DNA of 64,000 bases from Paragordius varius (taxonomy: Eukaryota; Nematomorpha): positions 9,672,001-9,736,000 of the forward strand of contig OZ176054.1 in NCBI GenBank assembly GCA_964247055.1. The letters run 5' to 3'. The position numbers and the translations under genes are program-made. This document shows, one piece after another, positions 55,176 to 64,000 of the stretch. Each line of letters begins with the position of its first letter. The stretch's first letter is position 1. The notes under the pieces are model-generated. The model had not been told where the DNA came from. It did not search any database and saw nothing but the letters and a program-made list of their open reading frames with translations.

Positions 55176-55374
55176 TGTTTATATATAACTTGAATAGTAC
55201 CACTTTTATAGATACGCAAATTGTTTATAGCAACGCATACACAATTTACTTTTATTAAAGTTATATAAACGGATAATTATTTTTGCACACACGTTATTAC
55301 CTTAATATTTACTGTGAACATTTAATAAATTCCACACATATCTTATCTTTACGGTTATTCGCTCGCTTACAACA
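55176..55374 (+). repeat. Gypsy-3 5' LTR
   Basis: Starts TGTTTATATATAACTTG and ends CTTACAACA; about 199 bp; aligns with 60090-60274. Confidence 0.8.
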
Positions 55375-55689
55375 GTGCGGCCATAAAAAGATAGAACCTT
55401 AATTCATTCAACGCGAATTTCAATTTTACCAACTACATTACGTGTCTTAAAAGAAATATCGTAGTAAAGAGTGTGCCAGTCACTGATAAGAAAATAAGAG
55501 CCTGCTTATTGACCTTTGGTGGGATTGAAAACGTGCACAAAATTGAAAACTATTTTTAATTTATCGACACTATATCATGGGGAGAACTATTCAATGCAAG
55601 TTTAAAAATATTCCCCTTCAAAAATTTTTCGTCTCGTTTGAATTTATAAATATAAGGAGGGAATACGCTTAGAGCTTTATAATTTTATA

Positions 55690-57020
55690 CTCCGATTGAA
55701 ACAAATGGCAATGCACTGCCAGGTTAATACTAACATCGATGAACACATACACGATGTGTTGATCGCAGGATTGAACGAACAGGCTGTGGCTGGAATTAAC
55801 CACACGATTCCTAGAAGCCTTGGGTATCTCTATACACAGTCGTTAACACCGTTTTATCGCACGAAAAAGCGCGAAAAGGTATCGCTAATATGGAGGTGTT
55901 GGCGCTTCATACCAATAGTAATAATTCGTATTACAATAAATAATATCCAGAATAGGGATTCTGAAGAGATATAAATAGCGGCGATCAACAAATCAAATGT
56001 CAATAGTAATAAACAATACCAGCCGCGATTACTTACTCCATCCAGTACACTGATCACCCGCGAAAATAAAAGTGTGGCAGAATCTTAGGTTGGGTCAATG
56101 TCCGGCGTGGAAACTATGTTATAAATGTCAAACGAATCATTTCGCGAAAGTATGCCAGGTAAATAAATTTACGCACTTTTTAATAATAATAATAATATAA
56201 ACGCAAAATTTGTCTAATAAATAAATAATATGGAAATCAAAATGATTTTTGATACCGGGTTGGACATTTCAATCTTAAATGTCCAGGACTGGGTTAAAGT
56301 GGGTAAACCTAATATAACAGTAATATTCAATAGTATATTATTATTCAAACATATAATTAAAATAGAGTACATATATTGGGGAAATGCCGGGTTGAAAAAG
56401 AGGTAAACGACATCAAATACCAACCATGCTATATTGTACAAAACATACCTCCTATTTTTGGAATGGACTGGGTTGAATAATTTAAAATTATTAAACTACA
56501 TTATCATGTCAAAAATTCGTTATGTGAAAAAAACATTTGACAAATTTCCTTAATTATTTTCAGAAGGACTCAGGCGTTGGAAAGGCAGCCTTGTTAAAAT
56601 ATAGCAAATAATAGGGGAAAAATTAGGAATGTGTGCCGATAAAGTCAGTATTAACCCTCATATCAGAGCACAGCACATAATATTAACGTTTAATGACCTG
56701 ATTGCTCTTATTTTGTACGGTAAAACATTCTCAACACTCGACCTCAAAGGTGCTAATCTACACATACCCGTAGATACAGGAAGACAAAATCTGTTAACTA
56801 TATCAACTTATATAGGTTTTTTAATATAGCCATTCAACATAAATTGAACCCCTAGTTTTTACCAACAAAAAATGGACAAGTTATTAAAAAATTGTAGGGG
56901 GATATTAGGAGATGTAATTGTTACCGGGGAAACAGAATTTTTTTTGAAAATTTATGTGAAGTCCTAAAACAAATTGGGTCTAAAATTAATATGAGATAAG
57001 TTAAAACTGTAACTCCGTAG
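55690..57020 (+). pseudogene. Gypsy-3 gag, protease and RT remnants
   Basis: A Gag-like stretch at 55696-55975 contains INHTIPRSLGYLYTQSLTP. The nucleocapsid knuckle reads CYKCQTNHFAKVC (CX2CX4HX4C) at 56119-56157. The protease site MIFDTGLDISILN is at 56243-56281. RT begins near 56629 with KVSINPHIRAQ, TFNDLIALILYGKTFSTLDL and IPVDTGRQNLLTISTYIGF, then a stop. The palm block is only traceable as GDVIVTGETEFF. Coding stops at 57024, where another element is inserted. Confidence 0.8.
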
Positions 57021-57024
57021 AATA

Positions 57025-59198
57025 TGGCGTACCGATGGGGGGGGGGGGGGCAAGGGGGGTGCATCATGCCCCGGGGGCCGTTATTTAGGGGCGTCTAAAT
57101 GAATTTTTTTTAATTAAAATTAAATTATGCCAAAAAAATTTCTTTTATTTTCATCAGATATGCCTAAACTCAGCGGTTACGCAAATAGAAACGAAAAATC
57201 CATGGAGAGAATAAAACAAATAAAATGCGAATGAGTATGAAATCTTATTTAACGAAAATATCTGACCATAACAAAAAAGTGTATGCGACAACATAACGGT
57301 TCCCTTATAACACTAGACAACAAATTTTAACTTTTTTTAACTGCCATTCTTGTAAATTTAAAATTTATTTCATTAAAGTACATAATTAGTATATCTGAAA
57401 AGAAAATTGGTCTCGCATGGAAGAATTTTTTATATTAGAGTTTATCGATAATTTTTGGCCCCGATTTAACATTAAACTCGAAATTTCGAAAATTTAAAGT
57501 TTTAAATATGAAGCCATGTATTTTATATCATTCGAAAGAGCGCAAAAAACTGCATCTTTTAATTGGTAGTAAGTCATTTAAATCAATCGGATGAAAAAGT
57601 TATTTGGATTTAAATGGTCGAAATTTTCAATCCTTAAATAAGTCAAGAATTTTCACAGACATACTAATTTGAAAATCAAATAAATTATTTTAAGATAAGA
57701 ATTAAGGTTATATTAGTATTTAAAGTAAAAAAATGTTTGAAAAAGCTTTTGGTTTGCTTTTTTAATAAAAATTATTATTATCATTAATATTTTACCTAGT
57801 GAATACTAAAATGCATAGTTATAACTGTAAATTTATTACATAATGGCTATAAAAAATTAAACATACCTTTTTGTATTATCTTTAAAATTTAGAAATTACA
57901 GCCTCGTAAAGAAAATAATTTAATATTAATGAGATGGTAATTTTTAAATTACAAAAAACTTAAAAATGGCTGTTTTGAGTGACATAAAAGCAATAAAAAA
58001 TGTTTTAATCAAAAAAAAACTTTCTTGTGTTATCTTTTTTAGACATTCATCTCCCTCTAAATAAAGTTTGAGCTATTTTCATCCATTAGTTTTAAAAATA
58101 TAATAATTAAAAAAAATGCTCTCGCTTCGCGCGTTTGTCGCTCTTTGTGTCCAATATTAACTGATGTAATACATATTAGTATGCATTTTATAGAGTTTTT
58201 AATACTCTTTCGAATGATATATTACAAATGGGCATTACTTGTATATTTTCAAAGAAAAACATTTTTTAGTAAAATTTTGATAAAGAGGGCGCATAATAAA
58301 AAAATCAAATTATACAAAATTCTTCCATCGAGTTATAATTTTTATTTCAGATTTACTGCTAAAATGATACTAAATATCAGAATATGCAAAATACTCGAGG
58401 GGGAGAAAAATTTGTTGTCTAGTGTAATAATAACTTAAATACTACACCCCTAGTTAATGATCCAATAAATACAGATAAGAAAACTACAAATATACCATTA
58501 GTAATTCCAAGCGCTATCCTATAGAGTTTAATGATGTCGCCTTTTTAAAATTTACTAATAATAGTGTTCCCGTAATATCTAATCAACTTCGCACAAAAAT
58601 GATTATTCGTGGAAATCAACGTTCAAGATCGTTTGAATGACAAAATTGTTGAGTGTGAAAGAAAAATTAAATATGATAGCTTTTAATGATATAATTGATA
58701 ATTTTGCAATATCTAAAGCCAGAAAAATTTTTACATAAAAAAAATTTTTTTTCTTAGTTGCCTCTTTCCCTTCCAAGTAGTAAAATCTCATTTATATACT
58801 TAATATTTTACAGATTAAATAAATTGCATTACATAAATTGTCATAAAATTCCGTTAAAATCTGCATTGTAAAATTCGCCTAGATTTACAACTTTTTAAAT
58901 TGTTCTATCATAAGATCAATTCAATATATGCAACGAAAATTAATGTGTATTATTATTATATTTATAATTACCATATTATAGAATTAGTTAGAATATTTAC
59001 ATGTATGTATTTAATATGAATAAATTTAGTTTCATATATAAATATTTAATAGATTTAAAATTCATATGACTGTGCTGTATTATCTATGGTGTTTAGGTTA
59101 CGTTTGTATTTTTTTAATTATTGGCTTTCAAAAAGAGGAGGGGATGGGGGCGCCATCAGAGTTTTATGCTCCGGGCGCCGCAAATGGTTGGTACGCCA
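57025..59198. mobile_element. GGCGTACC-ended DNA element nested in Gypsy-3
   Basis: Tips TGGCGTACC (57025-57033) and GGTACGCCA (59190-59198). Subterminal G-rich text follows at each end (GGGGGGGGGGGGCAAGG, CCCCGGGGGCC; and GGGGGCGCC, CCGGGCGCCG). Such ends recall hAT-type elements with GGGCGCC-rich termini. No transposase frame is present and the 8-bp flanks (GTAGAATA / CTGAGTAT) do not match. It contains the CACTA-ended MITE at 57311-58424. Confidence 0.6.
57311..58424. mobile_element. CACTA-ended MITE, copy 2
   Basis: TAA at 57308-57310 and 58425-58427 flank 1114 bp ending CACTAGACAACAAATTTT on both sides (inverted). It aligns in reverse with copy 1 at 54087-54930 (e.g. TCTTTCGAATGATATATTAC, AGTTATAACTGT). 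A basic 97-codon frame at 58145-58438 runs out through the right end and is not a transposase I recognise. Confidence 0.87.
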
Positions 59199-60083
59199 CT
59201 GAGTATAAACCGTTAATACCACATATATTAGAATTTTTGGGAAAATGTTTCTGTCGTTTTGGGTACTTCAAGATGATAATAACAGACAACGCGTCTTATT
59301 AAATCATTTGAGTTTGAAAAAAAACTCTGGCATGCTCAAAGATTAAACACGTCCCGTCAGGACCATACCATTCACGGACCAACGGTTTAAAGAGGTTGAT
59401 CTATGCTTTCAAAAACCACTATGCGATGACAAAAACTGGCAACTTACTAGACACCGACGACTCAACCAAACCTTGTGGGGGTACAGTACCTCCCTTTCTT
59501 CCAAGGAAACCCCAGCTCATCTTTTAAAACGTACAATTCAAAATACACTAATTTGGGTGAAAATGACACCAATTAAATTTTAGATAGCCCGGACATACCA
59601 AACGTATTTACGAAAGGGAAGAAAATGTACATTAAAAAAGTACATAGTATTGGATGGAGGGAAGGAGTCGTTTTGGATAGAATAGGGTGGTTGTTATACC
59701 ACGTGAGGGATGGCGAAAAGGTAGTTTAGAAACATGCTGATTAAGAAGCCGGGGTGTTCGGACAGCGTTGGTGGCCAATCGTAAAGTAAAGAAACCGATT
59801 ATGAGGGGTTTATCAAAGTTGGTAAAACGGACAAGAATGACCAGCTAGATGAGGTTGGTAGCAGAATCAATGACAATAGAACAAAGGGTTCCGACAAGCT
59901 AGGGTATGAGGACAAAATCAATGGAGAAACAGGCAAGCTAGATAGCATCCAAGGGCCGGATAGCGGTTATTCTGAATCCTGGACGAAACCTGCAGTTACC
60001 GGAAGTAATACCTCCTTCAACAAACAGTAGGCGTTATACGACTCGTACTAGGAAACCCCCCAGAGATCTGGGACGTGAGGGGG
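59199..60083 (+). pseudogene. Gypsy-3 integrase remnant
   Basis: The integrase core continues right after the nested element: FLGKCFCRFGYFKMIITDNA (second catalytic Asp), then after a stop IKHVPSGPYHSRTNGLKRLI (the catalytic Glu region appears altered to Lys) and a tail with GWREGVV-like text near 59650. Ends in a charged C-terminal region and the polypurine tract. Multiple shifts. Confidence 0.78.
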
Positions 60084-60089
60084 AAGATA

Positions 60090-60274
60090 GGTTATATATA
60101 TTTTGAATTCATTTAAAAGTACCAATTTTATAGCAACACATACACAATTACTTTTATTAAAAAATATTAACGGAGAATTGTTTTTGCACAGACGTCATTA
60201 CCTTAATTTTGTTCTACTGAGAGCACTTTATTCTGAATATATCTAAACTTTACTGTTATACGCTCGTTACAACA
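60090..60274 (+). repeat. Gypsy-3 3' LTR
   Basis: Starts (G)GTTATATATATTTTG and ends CGTTACAACA; about 185 bp; aligns with 55176-55374. It is preceded by GAGGGGGAAGATAG. Confidence 0.8.
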
Positions 60275-60689
60275 ATATCCAATTATGTTCGTCTAGCATT
60301 AAGCGCAAAAATTTATTTTATTAAATTATCGACTTATTTTTTTTTCATAATCATGTCGAATTTTGTTCCTGAAAATAATCATTGCCAATAACCTTCAGAA
60401 ATTAGTGTTTGCGGGTAGATCCATGTAGATCCTCCATTAATTACAAGTGAAAATGCTTACGATATATTAAAAGTTGTGATTGTGGTAGGACTTTGTATAC
60501 CACATAATTGCGAAAACGCTTAAATCCAAGAGTTATTTATTTAAATAAACAACAATCGGATTGCATATCATAAAAAGTGTTCATGGGAATAATCAACAAA
60601 CTCGGTGGTCCCACACAATTTAAATGAGCCTCGAATTCAAATCGCAAATGACTTGTTAAATCCTGCTTCAACGACACCAAAAGTAATCA

Positions 60690-61130
60690 TTATTTGCATC
60701 TAGCCTGCGTTTTATCTATTCTTTTTAACGCTTATCTCGAATGCATACTAAGAAATCTGCCAGAAATTTCTGGCATCAACTTCGGAGGTAACTAGCTCAC
60801 ATCTGTTTATTACGCAGATGATACAGTTATATTTGCGGACAGTATCAACCCCCTATCGCGAATTTCATAGTTGGATAATCAAGTGCTACAAATACGGACT
60901 AAAAATTAACTTAAAAAACAAAAGTAATTCAAAAAACTCAATAATCCTCAACGGAACTATTGAAATTGTAAACAGCTGCACAAATTCAAGTAGAGTAATA
61001 ATAACAACTCTACCACATAAATAAAACGAAGAATCGTCTTTGCAAAATCAATTACTTTCAAACACAGCAAGATTTGGTCGTGGCATGATATCAAATTAAA
61101 AACCAAAAAACAAATAAAGACAGCTGTATG
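60690..61130 (+). pseudogene. LINE reverse-transcriptase fragment (family L), copy 2
   Basis: AFYLFFLTLISNAY- and GINFGGN-like text is followed by VYYADDTVIFADSINPLSRI (the YADD catalytic motif intact here) and then CYKYGLKINLKNKSNSKNSI and ILNGTIEIVNSCTNSS. It aligns with 14580-14830 (ADDTVIVAESIGTLSQI). Frameshifts on either side of YADD. Truncated at both ends. Confidence 0.8.
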
Positions 61131-61299
61131 TAAATTTTATTTTCTGAATAACTCTTTCCTATGTTTGGCAATGAGCAAGCAGAAACTGTTAAAATAAGAA
61201 GTTATACATTGTTAGTAATTTTTTTACAATCTCATAGTTTGACATCTAATAAAAATTTTATTAATGCCCATATATTTTGCAAATGCGCGTCGGATTCTT

Positions 61300-61341
61300 C
61301 GAATTATAAATGCGGTCCGCCATTTGTACTAGACACCCCTG
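61300..61341. repeat. Solo end with CAGGGGTGTC tip (inverted)
   Basis: Reads ...GCGGTCCGCCATTTGTACTA then GACACCCCTG. It is the inverted match of the tip at 51449. The 8 bases beyond it (ATCTAGAT) do not match those at 51441-51448, so the two ends probably come from different copies. Confidence 0.5.
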
Positions 61342-61424
61342 ATCTAGATTGATATAAATGCGTCAAAAATAGAGGGATATAAAAAACCTTATGAAATATA
61401 CATATATTTGGGGAAAATTTATCA

Positions 61425-62560
61425 GGATTATCATGGTGCTTTGGTTTTGGCCCTTACAAGTGATTTAAGAAAGTAATTTACACCTTTGTGGTAAGTGTTC
61501 CATATCAGAAAATGAGAAAATATGCGCCCTTTTTAAAAAATTTTTTTTTGGTGTGAAAGCTAGAAACTTTATTCCATAAATTATCACTATAATATAATTT
61601 ACATAAAGCAAAACAATATTTTAAAAAAATTTAATTTTTAGATTTGGGCTCCGAAAGTCCCAAATTTTTTTGCTCCTCCATCTCAAAAAAATTGCTCTAT
61701 ATACATTTTAAGTATCTGCTAAATTTTGTTATCAACTAAAAATAATTTTAAAAAAATGCATAATTTTTTCAAAAATTTAATTTTGAGCATATTTTGTTGA
61801 AGCTTACTTCACACTATTCTGAGTCATGATGGAAACGGTTAAAACGCTTTAAGATATTATAAAAACACTTTTTCTATAATATCATAATGATTATGCAATT
61901 TATTTTATATCGAAATCGTTAAAATTTTATACTTTGTAAAAAATACAATTTCATACATGATAACCTATTCATCTAAAAAAGTTATATTTATTGTGAAATT
62001 CGAGATTAGAATAGAACTTTTAGCATAAATGAATGTTATATAAAAATTATAAAATTCGAATGGATAGGTCTGTTACATTTTTTTGTGGCTACTTTCAATG
62101 AAAAATTTAATAACGAGCTATTTTCATCTTGTTTATTTATATTAATCATTGTCCTTTTTCTATTCTCTTATCGTTTGTAACGACAAAAAATCTCCAAACT
62201 TAATTTATTATTGCAAGATAAACTTTTAAACAATCGATTAAATCTTAAACAATCAAAGCATAACACCAGATTTATATAAATTTAAAGTTGAGCTTCTCTG
62301 CATCGCACATTAGCTAAATTATAAAACTATATTTTAAAGATAAAACATCATAACTGGATATTGTTAACGCCGAAGTGTTATTAATTAGTATTAGGATTTT
62401 ATTCAGCTATAATTGAATGAATTTAAGGAAATTTTGGTATATTACAAATAATATTTGTCAAACGTAAAAATAAAATTAAAATATAACTAAAAATTAAAGT
62501 AAAAATTTATAAGAAATAAAACTATAAAAAACATGTGTGCATTATTATTCAGAAAAAAAT
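61425..62560. repeat. Dispersed repeat R copy 3 and related sequence
   Basis: 61425-61870 aligns with 48220-49130 and 42780-43420. 61920-62330 aligns with 51650-52250. 62445-62535 aligns with 49725-49815. No coding region seen. The patchwork suggests one long, variously deleted repeat family. Confidence 0.6.
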
Positions 62561-62694
62561 TTGTAATGCTATTTATATTGTTGATTCTCTTTCTGTTATA
62601 ATTTCTTTTTATATAAAAACTTTCATTTAATATTCTTTTGGTCTTCTTTTGTTATTTATACAACTTCGGCATCCCAGTTTATATTATGTTTTAT

Positions 62695-64000
62695 CAGGGG
62701 TTCTTAACTATGGGTCGCGACCCCATTGGGGTCGCGAATGATAAAAATACAATTTAACAAAAAATGTTTTTTAACTTTTAAAATTATTGTTATAAAAAAA
62801 ATAACAATTATCGTATATATATATATATATCATCTGGTTCCGAAAAATTGTTTTATACCAGCATTTCTCTTCCGAACATAGCTATTTCACATGTTTTAAA
62901 GAAGATTAAAGAAAGATTGTCTTTGGGAACGTCTTTTGTGAAAAAAACAAATATATTTGCTCTTCTAGTTTTAATTTGTCAGTGCCCTCTGTAACAAGAT
63001 TTTAGTTTTCTTTTTATTCGGTAATTAATAATTAAATATAATCTGCAATATGTTACTATTATATATTTATTGTATTTTAGGATAAAAATAATTTTTGCTT
63101 ATGGATAAATGGCTGTTAAATAAGAATTGTAATGACGCTGATATTAATTCACTAAATTCTTCTCAGTCAGGACAAAGTATTGGAAAAGAGACATCTAATG
63201 TGCGAAAAAGAAAATATGATGAGTCTTTTCTTCAATTTGGCTTCACATTAAAATTGGAATGGTAATTAACAACCTCTTTGTTTGATTAGCAATGAATTAT
63301 TGGCTTCGAAGAGTATGAAACCATCAAAATTAAGAAGACATTTTGAATCAAAGCATGTTTCGTATGTCAATAAACCTAAAGAATATTTTGAAAGACTGTG
63401 TATATATTTAAATAAAGAAAACAAAAACATCGAAAAATTTATCACCGTTAATGAAAAATGTTTACTAGCATCTTATGAAGTTTCATACTGTATTGCTAAA
63501 AATAAAAAGCCGTTCACCATTGGCGATCATCTTGTGTTACCTGCAGCTATTATAATGGTAGATACTACATGGAAAAAAATATGGCGATTATATTCGAAAA
63601 ATTCCTTTGTCAAACGACACTGTCTTAAATAGAATTTCTGATATTAACCAGGTTACAATTAATACAACTTATGACAAGAATTAAAGAAGGCCCAAAAATT
63701 TCGCTTCAGTTGGACGAAACAACTGATATTACTAAATTGGCTCAGTTGTTAGTATATGTCACGTACGTTTATAAAGAAAGCATGGAGGACGAATTGTTAT
63801 TTTGTTGTCCTATGGAAGACCATACTACAGGGAAAGACATATATCGTAAAATGGACGAATTTAAAGCAGAAGGTTTATAATGGAAAATTGCTGTGGAATA
63901 TGCACAGATGGTGCAAGAGCGATGACGGGCAAAAATGCTGGTTTTAAATCATTTTTAGCTGCTCATTATGATCATATAACTTTTACTCATTGCCTTATTC
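62695..64000 (+). mobile_element. ZBED5-type hAT element, 5' part
   Basis: Starts CAGGGGTTCTTAACTATGGG followed by TCGCGACCCC, the classic tip of hAT (Charlie-like) elements in animals (CAGTGGTTCTCAA...GGGTCGCGACCCC). A BED-type transposase follows from 63101. The left flank TGTTTTAT (62687-62694) would be the 8-bp duplication; the right end is outside the window. An (AT)n run lies at 62814-62830. Confidence 0.85.
63101..64000 (+). pseudogene. ZBED5-like hAT transposase, frameshifted, runs off the window
   Basis: The ATG at 63101 starts MDKWLLNKNCNDADINSLNS; then KRKYDESFLQFGFTLKLEW and a stop. After a one-base shift comes CLISNELLASKSMKPSKLRR, HFESKH and YVNKPKEYFERL: the ZBED5/SCAND3-type BED finger, in which the second Cys of CxxC is now Ser. 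The catalytic core starts with PKISLQLDETTDITKLAQLL (the DETTD motif with the first hAT Asp), and CGICTDGARAMTGKNAGFKS (the CTDGAxAM motif) follows in yet another frame at 63890-63950. Three frames are used, so this copy is inactive. It is the best preserved DNA transposase of the window. Confidence 0.88.

Larger units (their letters stand above)
55176..60274 (+). mobile_element. Gypsy-3: LTR retrotransposon relic with nested insertions
   Basis: LTRs at 55176-55374 and about 60090-60274 share ACATACACAATT, CTTTTATTAAA, GTTTTTGCACA, ATTACCTTAAT and the end CGCTCGYTTACAACA. ATACC (55171-55175) and ATATC (60275-60279) outside them are a plausible aged 5-bp duplication. A purine tract GAGGGGGAAGATAG precedes the 3' LTR. 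Gag, zinc knuckle, protease, partial RT and integrase remnants are in order; RNase H is missing. A GGCGTACC-ended element and, inside that, a CACTA-ended MITE interrupt RT. Confidence 0.85.

Noticed and set aside
51449-61341. One 9.9-kb transposon bounded by CAGGGKTGTCC tips
   Set aside because: The 8-bp flanks differ (GTTACACT against ATCTAGAT) and the interior holds unrelated elements and host-like exons; two separate copies are more likely.

Overview
This is AT-rich eukaryotic, almost certainly metazoan DNA (roughly three quarters A+T by eye). It is a transposon graveyard with a few split genes in it. No rRNA, tRNA, CRISPR array or prokaryotic operon structure is visible. The best host gene is the start of Integrator subunit 9 (INTS9) on the minus strand at 565-1350. 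Aligning it to animal INTS9 requires introns of only 22 and 25 nt. Four more introns of 24-26 nt can be read elsewhere. Introns this short, with gypsy, hAT, mariner, LINE and ZBED5-type elements, suggest a small-bodied parasitic animal. Dicyemids are known for introns of about this size; a myxozoan is an alternative. This assignment is inference.

Layout. 1-1.4 kb: INTS9. 2.5-5 kb: antisense gypsy fossil. 5.0-13.6 kb: an old gypsy element (Gypsy-1) carrying a younger, nearly intact gypsy element (Gypsy-2, 7796-11907) flanked by a perfect 5-bp duplication. 13.6-15.3 kb: gag-like and LINE relics. 15.6-19.4 kb: a long inverted-repeat structure with a second one inside it. 20.7-24.5 kb: minus-strand exons of a fibronectin-III-like protein, interrupted by a 1.9-kb near-perfect palindrome (24491-26378). 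26.9-29.3 kb: TTAA-flanked MITE, a micro-exon, a small split membrane-protein gene and a MITE relic. 29.5-33.5 kb: MITE and a decayed RTE-like LINE split by a third fold-back element. 34.8-41.4 kb: a minus-strand array of mostly phase-1 micro-exons (21-192 nt) coding for an acidic protein, with a mariner fossil in one intron. 43.5-46.1 kb: a decayed hAT copy with intact TIRs and 8-bp duplication, carrying a MITE. 46.1-50.2 kb: MITEs, a LINE tail and dispersed repeats. 50.4-54.0 kb: more receptor-like/FN3-like minus-strand exons. 54.1-60.3 kb: CACTA-ended MITEs and a third gypsy element (Gypsy-3) with three-level nesting. 60.7-61.1 kb: LINE RT fossil. 62.7-64.0 kb: 5' part of a ZBED5-like hAT element running off the window.

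How it fits together. The mobile elements are self-contained parasites; only Gypsy-2 looks recent, and its pol is broken by a single-base loss. The host exons share a style: minus strand, consensus GT-AG, mainly phase 1, and intron lengths either 22-90 nt or kilobases where transposons have landed. The FN3-like exons resemble receptor tyrosine phosphatase ectodomains. Whether all minus-strand exons from 20.7 to 54 kb form one gene or several cannot be decided from sequence alone.
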